Positions 33,429 through 43,876 of a stretch of DNA of 64,000 nt are shown in pieces; within the stretch, counting starts at the first letter, position 1; each line of letters opens with the position of its first letter. Source of the DNA: Henckelia pumila (lineage: Eukaryota; Streptophyta; Magnoliopsida; Lamiales; Gesneriaceae); contig NC_133121.1 of assembly GCF_033568475.1 (NCBI RefSeq), positions 130,232,375-130,296,374 of the forward strand, in the 5' to 3' direction. The notes under the pieces are model-generated. The model saw nothing but the letters and a program-made list of their open reading frames with translations, was not told the DNA's origin and ran no database searches. A program made the translations under genes and the position numbers.

Positions 33429-36400
33429 CTATAGCCAACTAGTCATACTACGTAGACCCATTGCTTCGCGATGTTTGTCAAACAATGGTCCTGGCAAAGG
33501 CTTAGTAAGTGGATCAGCGATATTGTCTGCAGAGGCCACTCGTTCGACACTGATGTCTCCTCTTTCCACAATCTCCCGGATTATGTGGTATTTCCTCAGT
33601 ACGTGTTTGGATCTTTGATGAGACCTTGGTTCCTTTGCTTGAGCAACGGCACCCGTGTTGTCGCAGTACACCGGGACTGGACCAACAAATTCAGGAATGA
33701 CGCCCAACTCTTGGACGAAATTCCTCATCCAAACGGCCTCTTTAGCAGCAGCTGATGCTGCAATGTATTCAGCCTCAGTGGTGGAATCCGCTGTGGTGTC
33801 CTGCTTGGAACTCTTCCAAGAGACAGCACCGCCATTGAGCATGAACACAAATCCAGAGGTTGACTTCGAGTCATCCACATCACTTTGGAAGCTAGAGTCG
33901 GTATAGCCTTCCAGTTTGAGTTCTCGTCCTCCATAAACCATGAACATATTCTTAGTCCTTCGCAAGTACTTAAGAATGTCCTTCACGGCTTTCCAATGCA
34001 TCTGACCAGGATTAGACTGATATCTGCTCGTGACACTCAGAGCAAATGCTACATCCGGTCTGGTAGATATCATCCCATACATGATACTACCTATAGCTGA
34101 CGCATATGGTACATGTGTCATATTCTCTATCTCTGCATCAGTCTTGGGACACATAGACTTGGATAGAGAAACTCCATGACACATGGGTAAATGTCCTCTC
34201 TTGGACCCATCCATTGAAAACCGTTTCAATATGGTATCGATGTAGGTTGATTGAGTGAGTCCTATCATTCTCTTAGATCTATCCCTATAGATCTGTATCC
34301 CAAGAATGTAGGATGCCTCACCCAAATCCTTCATCGAAAATCTACCTGATAACCATATCTTTGTTGACTGCAACATCCCTACATCATTCCCAATGAGTAG
34401 GATGTCATCAACATAAAGTACTAAGAATGTCACCGCATCCTTAACTACTTTCTTGTACACGCAAGGTTCCTCCGGGTTCTTGATGAAACCAAAGTCTTTA
34501 ATTGTTTCATCAAATTTCTGGTTCCAACTTCTTGATGCTTGTTTTAGACCATAAATTGATCTCTGAAGCTTGCATACCTTATGCTCGCTTCCCATGGATG
34601 TGTACCCCTCAGGCTGCTTCATATAGATTTCTTCCTTAATGTCTCCATTAAGAAAAGCAGTCTTCACATCCATTTGCCATATCTCATAGTCATACCATGC
34701 AGCTATGGCAATTAGGATTCTTATGGACTTGAACATTGCGACTGGTGAAAAGGTTTCATCATAGTCAACTCCTTGCCTTTGAGTATAACCTTTCGCCACC
34801 AATCGCGCCTTGTAGGTCAATACCTTACCATCAGGCCCAAGCTTTCTTTTGTAGATCCATTTACACCCTATTGGAACAATTCCATCGGGAGGATCCACTA
34901 AAGTCCAGACTTGGTTAGTATGCATCGAATCCAATTCTGATTGCATAGCTTCAAGCCATAAATTCGAATCCGCATCAGAAATTGCTTCCTTGAAGCTTCT
35001 TGGATCACATCCAATGTCGGGTTCATCTTGACCCTCTTCAAGAAGAAGACCATATCGAACTGGAGGTCTAGAAGTCCTCTCGGATCTTCTAGGTGCAGGC
35101 GTGTCCAGCAATGGTTCCTGAGGTGTGGGATCGTTATTTTGTATTTCGGGTTCTTCTCGAACTTCTTCGAGTTCCATCATCTCGCCTTTCTTATCCAATA
35201 AGAATTCCTTCTCCAAGAAGGTGGCATTCCTAGAAACAAACACCTTTGTTTCAGCAGGATAATAGAAATAATATCCGATTGAATTCTTCGGATACCCCAC
35301 AAAATAACACAAGCTGGATCGACTATCCAACTTATCTCCCACTGTCCGCTTCACGTAAGCAGGACATCCCCAAATCCTCAAGTACGAATACTTAGGAGCT
35401 TTGCCATTCCATAACTCGTATGGTGTTTTGTCCACTGCTTTAGTGTGGACGTTGTTCAACAACAATACCGCCGTTTCAAGCGCATAGCCCCAAAACGAAG
35501 GTGGAAGCTCAGTGAAGCTCATCATGGATCGAACCATGTCCAACAAAGTTCGATTACGACGCTCCGATACACCATTAAGCTGTGGTGTCATAGGAGGAGT
35601 CCACTGAGAGAGAATCCCATTCTCTTTCAGATAGTCCAAAAACTCGGTACTCAAGTATTCTCCACCTCGATCCGATCGAAGTGCTTTAATACTTTTACCT
35701 AGCTTGTTTTCTACTTCAGCCCTGAATTCTTTGAACTTTTCAAATGCTTCAGACTTATATTTCATTAAATATAAATACCCATACCTTGAATAATCATCAG
35801 TAAAGGTAATGAAGTAGGTGTGGCCATGTTGAGTCCCTACTCTAAATGGACCACAAACATCTGTATGGATCAAATCCAACAGATTTTGACTACGTTCAGG
35901 CTTCCCCTTAAAAGGAGATTTAGTCATTTTCCCTTTTAGGCAGGATTCACAAGTAGGTAGAGAGTTAATATCAGACATATCAAACATGCCCTCTCCCACT
36001 AGCTTGTTCATCCTCCTTGAGGAAATATGACCTAGTCTAGCGTGCCATAGGTTTGCCGGGTTTGACTATCGATTTTCCTTTTGTTTGTTGTTGCCGGTTT
36101 GTCAATACAATTCACTGGAACGTCTTTTAGTTTTAAATTGTATAGATCGTTTTCAAGTTGTCCATTTCCAATTAAACATTCATTCTTGTAAATACTGCAA
36201 ATCCCATTCACAAAATTACAAGAATAACCATCTCTATCAAGCATAGAAATAGAAATAATGTTTTTAATTAAATCTGGCACAAATAAAACATCTCTCAACA
36301 ATAATTTAAAACCATTCTGCAAAATCAAACAAACATCTCCAATGGCCGTAGCTTCAACTCTGGAACCATTCCCGAGCCTTAGCTGGGTCTCACCCATTCT

Positions 36401-37381
36401 AAGCCTGCGACTTCTTGTCATCACCTGCAAATCATTGCAAATGTGAGAACCACATCCGGTATCCAATACCCAAGAAGTTGTATTAAGTGACATGTTTATT
36501 TCGATATAGAACATACCCTTTGCAGTTCCCAACTGCTCAAGATACTCCTTGCAGTTGCGCTTCCAATGACCCGGCTTCTTGCAGTAATGGCAAACATCCT
36601 TGGATTTTCCATCGTTTGAAGCCTTTGTCTTTTGCTTCTTCTCGGGTTCCACTTTCTTGGGTGGGGCAGAACGTTTCTTGCCCTTCATACTTGGCCCCTT
36701 CTTTGCAGAAGATGAGGAGCCCACCAAGAAAGCTGGCTTATCCTTCTTAAGTGTGGATTCATATGTAACGAGCATATTGACCATCTCTTCAAGGGTGGCC
36801 TCTATCTTGTTCATATTAAAATTTATCACGAATCCATCAAATGAAGAAGGAAGAGATAGAAGCAGCAAGTCCACATTGAGTTCATGCTCCAACACCAAAT
36901 CAAGGGTCGCTAACTTCTGTATGAGCCAAATCACTCGTACCCCATGATCACGGACCGAAGTCCCTTCACGCATGCGGCACGTCATCAACTCCTTAACAGT
37001 AGAGAACCTTTCAGCCCTCGACTGAGCCCCAAAAAGTTCCTTGAGTTGCGTGTGAATGTCAGCAGCATTCACCGTGTCCTCAAATCGCCTCTGGAGTTCA
37101 TCAGACATCGAGGCTTGCATATAGCATTTGGTCTTGATGTCATGGTCACACCATGCATCAAGTTTGGCCAATTCCTCCGGACTTATGTCAGCTGGTGCTT
37201 CCTTCGGAGGTGCTTTCTCTAACACGTAGAGCATTTTCTCCGAAGTTAAGACAATCTTCAACTTCCGGAACCATTCCGTATAGTTGGCGCCAGTCAGCTT
37301 GTTTTGTTCGAGGATCGAGAATAAAGGATTTCGCGAATTCATTGTATGAAATACTGAAAAGGAAAAACAGACATATATCAA
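33429..37381 (-). mobile_element. Copia gag-pol coding region (fossil)
   Basis: Parts recognised in order from the 5' side: a gag region of the plant copia type with a CCHC zinc knuckle (CHYCKKPGHWKRNC), an aspartic protease motif (VLDTGCGSHIC), the GAG-pre-integrase CxxC segment (CESCLKGKMTKSPF), the integrase core (HTDVCGPF...SDRGGEY), reverse transcriptase with YVDDILL, and a C-terminal RNase H. This order is that of Ty1/copia. Lineage was not assigned. The region is mostly open, with about one break overall. Opposite-strand frames are shadows. Confidence 0.9.
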
Positions 37382-37533
37382 TGATTGTTTAACAATTTAC
37401 TAAGACATAAAATAGGCGAATTTAATTTTATGAATCTCACTCCCACTATTTTAACGATTTCACCACCCTCTAGTGAAAACGGGAAACTTTTTCCTTAGTG
37501 AGAACATGGAGTCCAATTGACAAACTTATGGTC

Positions 37534-37815
37534 CCGAATAATATCAGCCAACCATAATTCTCAAAAGGTAGAGCCCAATTGCTTCCAAAGCAACCCCCAT
37601 GTATTTACCTCATGTCCAATAAGGGCCCAATAATATGACGCCGTTTAAAGTGACATGTCAAGATGACCCATCAATATTAAGTTGTGATGGACGGTCGCCA
37701 TGTGGATCCCCCAATAATATGAGCCGATCCCATGGGAGTTCCACCCAACTTACAACATTTGTCGATCCAATGTACAGCTTTCCGACGGACGGGCCCCCCC
37801 AATAATATGAGCCGG
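37534..37815. repeat. Four spaced copies of a CCAATAATATGAGCCG-like motif
   Basis: Related motifs occur at about 37534, 37626, 37710 and 37799, spaced 83-92 bp apart; the last two are nearly identical and each is preceded by a C-run. They lie in the copia leader just upstream of gag. Confidence 0.75.
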
Positions 37816-38501
37816 ACCGTATCCGCGGGTAGCATCACATACATTGACCGTTGATGGAAGGTAGGAACATTTAAACAATATTTAAATTTCCTTTATTTAT
37901 CTTGATATAAATTTTAAATCATATTTAAAATGAGGGATTTTATTTATAAAAATATTTGTCTCATCATTTTTAATTTATTGCATGCATTGCCGGATTCACG
38001 CAATTTATGTCTAAACATGCATACAATCATAATATCACATATTATATAGGATGATCGATTCCATTTCTAATTGACCCGTGGTTGCCAATCACGGGTCTTA
38101 GTCCAATCCTAGGTAATATGCAGTATGCAAATGCAATCCTATTACATATGCTTCCAATTTACATTTCTTCAGTCTTCATTGTCTGCTGGGCCCACCATCT
38201 TCAAATCTTGATCTCCCACTAAATCTAATGTATTTACAATTAAATAACAATGACAAGTAGGGGATACATTTTTAGGGGGTGGGAACGGGCTATAAACCAA
38301 GCCCACTTTTATTACATATGACATTCATATCGGGCCATAAACCAGGCCCATTAATAAAACCAACAACAATAAAGACAAAATGTAAATTCCTAACATACAC
38401 CTACAAAATTGGTCATGGCAATCGATCATCCTTATCCAATAACATTTAATTCAAAATTAATTTATTGGATAACATGCTGTGGCAATTCAAATTTAAACAA
38501 G

Positions 38502-38649
38502 ATAAAATCATATTTTATATATAAAATCACATTTCACATATAAAATCATATTTTATCTCCATATCAAATAAAATCATATTTTATCTATAAAATCCAATTT
38601 TACAAATAAAATCATATTTTATCTAATATATCATAAGATCATATCTTAT
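38502..38649. repeat. AT-rich array of 17-nt hairpin units
   Basis: Five perfect palindromic units have 7-bp arms and the loop CAT: 38502-38518, 38540-38556, 38568-38584 and 38606-38622 read ATAAAAT-CAT-ATTTTAT, and 38633-38649 reads ATAAGAT-CAT-ATCTTAT, with both arms changed in a matching way. Confidence 0.85.
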
Positions 38650-38917
38650 CATCAATTGTACCAAAATAATTGATTTCAAAATTCAATTTACGGATAAAAT
38701 ATTAAAATTTTCCAAAATTCAAATTTATCCAAAATCAATTTTAAAATTTACGGACTCGAACAATTCGATCCGAAATCTCGTGAACCAATCAAAAACAATT
38801 TTTGACCGGACCAAAAATAAAATTTTAAATATTAAAATTAATAAAAAATTAAAAATTAATTTTTCCCGCGGGCCACCCGGGACACTCCCGGGTTGGCCCG
38901 CACCCGGGGCGCGGGCC

Positions 38918-39192
38918 GGGGGCAGCCCGGCTGCCCCCTTAGGGCAGCGCCTGGCGCCGCCCCTGGGCGGCGCCGAGCGCCGCCCTGCGCAGCGCCCAGC
39001 GCTGCGCTGGGCGGCGCCGAGCGCCGCCCCTGGGCAGCGCCGAGCGCTGCCCTGGGCGGCGCCGTGCGCCGCCCTGGGCGGCGACGGTCGCCGCCTTGGG
39101 CGGCGCTGTGCGCCCCCTTTGGGCGGCGCCGTGCGCCGCCCGGGGCAGCAACAATTGCTGCCCCACCGGGCAGCGATCCAATCGCTGCCCGG
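38918..39192. repeat. GC-rich tandem array of about twelve 21-27 nt hairpin units
   Basis: Units are nearly contiguous, each with 9-12 bp self-complementary arms and a loop of about 3 nt. Examples: 38918-38938 (GGGGGCAGC/GCTGCCCCC, loop CCG), 38965-38985 (GGGCGGCGC/GCGCCGCCC, CGA), 38987-39007 (GCGCAGCGC/GCGCTGCGC, CCA), 39032-39052 (GGGCAGCGC/GCGCTGCCC, CGA), 39142-39164 (GGGGCAGCAA/TTGCTGCCCC, CAA), 39166-39192 (CCGGGCAGCGAT/ATCGCTGCCCGG, CCA). Arms vary between units but stay complementary. A few units have one mismatch. Confidence 0.92.
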
Positions 39193-39294
39193 GTTTTGCC
39201 CCGAAAAAATTTTTTATTAAAAATATTTATTTTGTTTCATAAACCGAGACTCAAAAATTTTGTACAATTGATTATTCAATCGATTGATCTGAGC

Positions 39295-39313
39295 AACCTG
39301 GCTCTGATACCAC
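39295..39313 (-). other. Copia primer binding site
   Basis: Right after the 5' LTR on the minus strand the sequence reads GTGGTATCAGAGCCAGGTT. TGGTATCAGAGC is the classical complement of the plant initiator methionine tRNA 3' end used by copia elements. Confidence 0.9.
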
Positions 39314-41175
39314 TGTTGGAAAACTGGCGAGTTCCCAGACCAATTGCGATTGATACCCGGTGCAGCGGAAGTTTAAAAATTTTTCATGGAACGTTTCCAT
39401 GGTATGGGTATCAACCGTTCATGATTGAATTACGTGTGTGTAAAATTTAAATAACAATTAAATAAATTTTACCTCAAATCTCGCAACGAGATTAATGGAC
39501 ACCAACAGAACAATTCTGCTCTTGTTGTCTCTCTCTGGAACCGATGAACGCCTTCAATCAGGTCCACGAACAGAGGTTTAATCCCTCTGATAGATTGCAC
39601 TAGAAAATCTATCAGAAGTTTTCTGCGAAGAGAATACACGAATTTGATTCGTTATTCCTTACTGCGATTCAAAATCACAGACCGGAATTTTCTCTGACAG
39701 AGTAGGGAGGGGGCGGCCAAAAAACGTTTTGAGAGGCTAGGGTTTTCGAAAAATTGCTCTCAAAATAATGACCTGTTGTGTGTAATTTCTGTACTGAAAT
39801 AACTTATTTATAATGCAGGCCACTAACACCTTAGGGCCCATTAGTCATAAGCTGGGGCCCGACAAGCAAAGCCCGCTCGTTCAGAAATTAATATAAAATT
39901 CATCGTGACTCCGATTGATGAAACGATTTCACCAATGTGCACAGAAACCATTTCTGCACGTTTTAAAGTCAAAATAAATTTTCCTGAATCCGAATTCAGT
40001 GGTTTCCAAAAATGTCCATCCCTATGTCATTTTAGGAAATCCTACTCCCTTACTCTTATTTTAAGAAGTCCAACTCCTTAGTTCATTAAATTTAACTCTT
40101 TAAATTTAACTATCTCAACGGGGATTAAAACTCCATTACACTGTGTGACCCTCAATGGTTCAGGGATACAGCTAGCCGTGGGCTCACAACTCCTTGTGAC
40201 TCGGAACAACACTTTCCGACTTGCCCAACGAATCATGGTAAAGCGCCTAGCAACATCGCCCCATGATTCCCTAGGTATCACTGATAGTGCCTACAAGAAC
40301 CAGTAGATTTTGGTTAGCGTACAGTACGGTCCCTTCATCCATATATCCCGATCGAATCAACAACCATTGGTATATCGAGAGTCGCTCAAGATTCGATAAC
40401 TATGCAATGCATCTTGAAGATCAAATTAGTGACATCGCATGTGCTACTAAGAAACCATTTCTTAAATCACATCAAGTACTCTGGCCAGAGATTTGTCACA
40501 CTAATATCTCCTCAGATCGCATAGGATATCCACACTCGCAAGTATGTGGTGAATCCTTGACAACAATGCATTGACTCCTATATGTGTCGTAACTGTACCC
40601 AATCTCGACACCTGATGACCCCCTCAGAGTCGGTAAACGAGTCAAAGCACAGTACTAGCATATAGAGTCTCCATGATGTTTCAAGTCGTAAGGACTAATG
40701 GTGTACAACCAAAACCGCGGACTTTATCCACTCGATAAGTGATAACCACTTGGAAAGTCCGGATAGGGTAGTTCGACTATTCATCCTATGAATATCCATT
40801 TGCATGCTTCGAACATCTCCATGTTCCCTACCAATGAAACGTGGTACTCCGCATCGCAAATGCTAGTCTCAAACTCGAGCGATCCTTATCCTTATTATCG
40901 GACGGCTCAATCGACTAGGAACGGTTTTAGAATATACAGTGACTATAAGATGTATTTCATGATAGACATCTCCATGTTCTACCACATCTTACATACACTA
41001 TAGTATATTCAAGGTCTTTATCAAAACAACAATAGTATATCACAATATAACAATATGAAGTAATATAAAGTCATTGCCATAAAAGTGTAAATAATATTAA
41101 ACAAAAGATTGTTTATACAAAGAGTCAACAAAGCCCATAGCCACACAGTTGGCTCACTGGGCACCCACTCTTACA
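39314..41175 (-). repeat. Copia 5' LTR
   Basis: 1862 bp, same length and almost the same sequence as 31553-33414 (offset 7761 bp throughout). It is followed on the plus strand by the target duplication CCTGG. Confidence 0.95.
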
Positions 41176-41345
41176 CCTGGTACTTAGATTTTAATATTCA
41201 GATTTTTCAAAAGTAAAATATCTTTTGGTTCACACATACATATATATATATATATTTGAAAAAAAATATTTTATGTTCTTTAACTTCTTATAAACTCTAT
41301 CTTACAATATCGTATATCACGTGCAACGCACGTTAAACTTACTAG

Positions 41346-42063
41346 TATATATAAACATATTAGTCCTTTGTAATTAACTTATTTGGTTTCATCCATCGTA
41401 TAAGGGTCTAAACATCGATCGGACGAGATTTGGGACTGTCGTATATTAGCCTATTTTTATGTAGAATGATTTGCATGATCATAGTTTCATATGAACTCCG
41501 TGAGCTTAAAATGGAATTTTCGTTGCGCCACAATAATGACCATATATATCCATATCGATATTACCAGTCTTTGTCTCCATATTGACTATTTTCTATATGT
41601 TCTTTAAATTGACAAAATTATGGAGGATATATATTTTTGGGATAGGTTAGGGATTAGGGTAGGTTTTAGGCTTGGACCTCAAGGCCTCACTATTATAACC
41701 AATTAATACATATATGTGTGTTGACGTATGTTATATGTATCTCTATAAAGATCAAACCTTAATATATACCACAAGACACGGTTGACAACCCATTTGGTGG
41801 GCAGTTACATTGCACTAAAATATCTTGCGCCAGTAGTTTTAAATTTCTTTTAAAAAATATCTTTCAATTAAATTAAATTTAAGGTCAGAGGTAACAAATA
41901 TTAAAGCAAATTATGCAAACAGCTATATGTATGTTGTTGCTACAATTTGAGTATGTGTCATGATTACGGTTTTTGCTTAAAACTAGATATGTTATTTGGC
42001 TTTATTGACCATATACATGCGGTGAGAATGGGGTTTGTTTTTGCTCTTTTGAGTAGGCTTTGG
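41346..42063. other. AT-rich intergenic DNA, nothing recognised
   Basis: Sequence right of the Helitron end. No gene, repeat or structured element was identified. Confidence 0.5.
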
Positions 42064-42600
42064 TAGGGTTGTGGGTATTCAAATTTCGAATAAAACTGAA
42101 AAAATCGTAAATTCAAATCGAAAAAATCAAACATCGAACCGAACTAAAAACCGAAATTTAAAATTCGGATATAAATTTTAAAATCGAAATTTATTTGTTT
42201 GATTTTGGATTATATATCTCAAAATCGAATCGACCGAAAAATCAAAATTTTATTAAATTAATTATTTTATTTATATAATTGTTTATATTATATATTTTAT
42301 GAAATGATATGTAGTTAATAAAAAATTATTTTTAATAATTTTTAGTTGATTGTTGTTTATTTAAGTCATTTAGACTTTAAATTTAAAGGTTTTACAACAA
42401 AATCATTTAAAAATAGCATATTATATTTTAAAATATATTTATAATATTAATTAAAATAATTATATCAAAACCGAAATAACCGAACCGATTTAGTAGAAAA
42501 CCAAACCGAAGAAAAACGGTTCGGATATCGAATTATATATTTCTAAAACCGAAAAAATCAAAATAAAAAATTGAAAAGCGAACCGACCGATAAACACCCT
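42064..42600 (-). mobile_element. Non-autonomous element of iterated TTCGGT motifs, copy 2 (inverted)
   Basis: This is the reverse-oriented relative of the element at 19985-20549. It starts TAGGGTTGTGGGTATTC, ends CGATAAACACCCT, and is filled with AACCGAA/ACCGAAAA units around an AT-rich core that includes the shared block AAAATTATTTTTAATAATTT. It is flanked by a 9-bp duplication with one mismatch: AGGCTTTGG at 42055-42063 and AGGTTTTGG at 42601-42609. Confidence 0.7.
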
Positions 42601-42609
42601 AGGTTTTGG

Positions 42610-43186
42610 GTTTTTCTCTCAATATGAAGTGGAGTGTCCACTTTTTCTTGATACTTCTGAAACTGAAGAAAGTAGATATCGCCAAGAATTGGCAACTTGG
42701 GCTTGACATCAAAATATTTTGCGGTTTTGCAAATGATGCCAAGTTTAATAGTAAATTATGGCCTTTAAAGTGAGACTTGACACGACGACTTTTGTGTGGA
42801 AATATATGGGACGGCAGAAAGAGTAAAAGCAAGATTCAGAAGTTCGTGTCTTGGATGAGTGGCCACCAGGCTCACCACACACTAGGCTAAGACCGCCCAT
42901 CCTTTTTTTCTATTTGGATGGATGACATGTTCTTCTTGTCAATTGTCAACGATAAATTGTAATAATAATAATATTTGATTTTAATGTAATTTTTTTTTTA
43001 TAATTAATGATGGTGATAATCATTCAATTGATTTATATACTGTATATGGAGTGGTAACACTTTTTTTTTTTTTTTTAAAGTATAGATTTCATATATTTGA
43101 TTCATATAATGAAAAAAAATACAAGGGAAGTTCTTTATTTTATTTTTATATTTCGTTATTGATGTCTCCGTCTCGTATCAAATCAT
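42610..43186. other. Intergenic DNA, nothing recognised
   Basis: Moderately AT-rich with poly-T tracts near 42990 and 43060. Short frames show no family resemblance. Confidence 0.45.
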
Positions 43187-43441
43187 CAAGGGACATACCG
43201 TCATAGGTTAAGCAACGTTGGATTGCAAAACTCGCTATGTTCTGGATTCAAGGACACAAGATGAAGGTGGTCGAGGCAGAAGGAACACGCACAATGCAAA
43301 TTAGCTATTCCTCCCTTGATATTCATGTGGGAGAACGCACATCGGATCTCGCAAGGCTGATCAGCCTACATAGTCGTGGCCTCGTCGGTTCTGGACCATC
43401 ATTACCTGGCGGTTCGGAGATTGATTGGTCTCTTAACCAGG
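43187..43441 (+). pseudogene. Fragment of an SKU5-similar (SKS) multicopper oxidase-like gene
   Basis: SKS proteins are secreted or GPI-anchored relatives of ascorbate oxidase that affect wall expansion. Here 43187 onward reads QGTYRHRLSNVGLQNSL in one frame. After a single-base frameshift near 43236 the reading continues as FWIQGHKMKVVEAEGT and YSSLDIHVG. Roughly 35 family residues are then missing or unrecognisable, and PGGSEIDWSLNQ follows. This corresponds to the second cupredoxin-domain region (...RIQGHKMKLVEVEG..SSLDVHVG..IDWSLNQ). No other exons were found nearby, so this is an isolated, decayed fragment. Confidence 0.8.
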
Positions 43442-43876
43442 GTTGTACGGTTGTACCAACCATCAGGTATGCTTTTGTTGTGTGTCTCGTCTCATTTTTT
43501 TGGTGATGCCTGGAAATATAGTCTACAACATAAACATTAATCATCATTTTTGGGATCGGAAGTACCCAAAACACCAGAAAACCAAACCAATCGACCAAGG
43601 CGAGTAAACACCAGAATTATTCAAAAACCTGAATACGTTTAAAGCCTTATCTCGTTAAATTACAGAAACAACCATGTCTAATCATCTGCTACAATATGAA
43701 TCCATTCCATAACAAAATACAAAAACCCCATCAAACCCATTTTAGGCATGTTTTCTACAGTCAAACAGAACAGCTACATCAAATCAAATGCTTACAGGGA
43801 AACGAATTTTGCTTCATCGTCCTATTTTTTTTTTTTTTTTTGCCGAAATCATATAATGCAAAGCAATTTGGATGGT

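Larger units (their letters stand above)
37382..39290 (-). other. Copia untranslated leader rich in structured repeats
   Basis: About 1.9 kb separate the primer binding site from gag. It holds four copies of AATAATATGAGCCG-like motifs (near 37535, 37627, 37710, 37800), a pair of GGGC-TATAAACCA-GCCC blocks near 38288 and 38333, an AT-rich hairpin array (38502-38649) and a GC-rich hairpin array (38918-39192). Frames of 80-185 residues read from the GC array are Ala/Pro/Arg low-complexity artefacts. Confidence 0.8.
31553..41175 (-). mobile_element. Young Ty1/copia LTR retrotransposon (fossil copy)
   Basis: A complete-looking element of 9623 bp with two 1862-bp LTRs, TG...CA termini and a 5-bp target duplication CCTGG (31548-31552 and 41176-41180). 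It is transcribed on the minus strand, so the 5' LTR is at 39314-41175. Order from the 5' side: LTR, primer binding site, about 1.9-kb leader, gag, protease, integrase, reverse transcriptase, RNase H, polypurine tract, LTR. Integrase before reverse transcriptase defines the copia type. Only one LTR mismatch was seen by eye, suggesting insertion within tens of thousands of years at usual plant rates. It looks nearly whole, with about one break in its coding region. It sits inside the Helitron candidate. Confidence 0.95.
29121..41345 (+). mobile_element. Probable non-autonomous Helitron, interrupted by a copia element
   Basis: The proposed 5' end is A|TCTAATATTC at 29121. The 3' end is CTAG at 41342-41345 followed by T. 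A perfect 6-bp hairpin with a 3-nt loop, ACGTGC-AAC-GCACGT at 41319-41333, lies 8 nt before CTAG. These are the signatures of Helitrons, which move by rolling-circle replication and leave no target duplication. Without the copia insertion (31553-41175 plus one 5-bp duplication) the element is about 2.6 kb. It encodes no recognisable Rep/helicase. The 3' end is strong; the 5' end is less certain because similar sequence recurs inside. Confidence 0.6.

Noticed and set aside
38780-39450. Frames of 80-185 residues, rich in Ala, Pro and Arg, on both strands
   Set aside because: They are produced by the GC-rich hairpin array and the adjacent LTR; composition is low-complexity and all frames are equally open.
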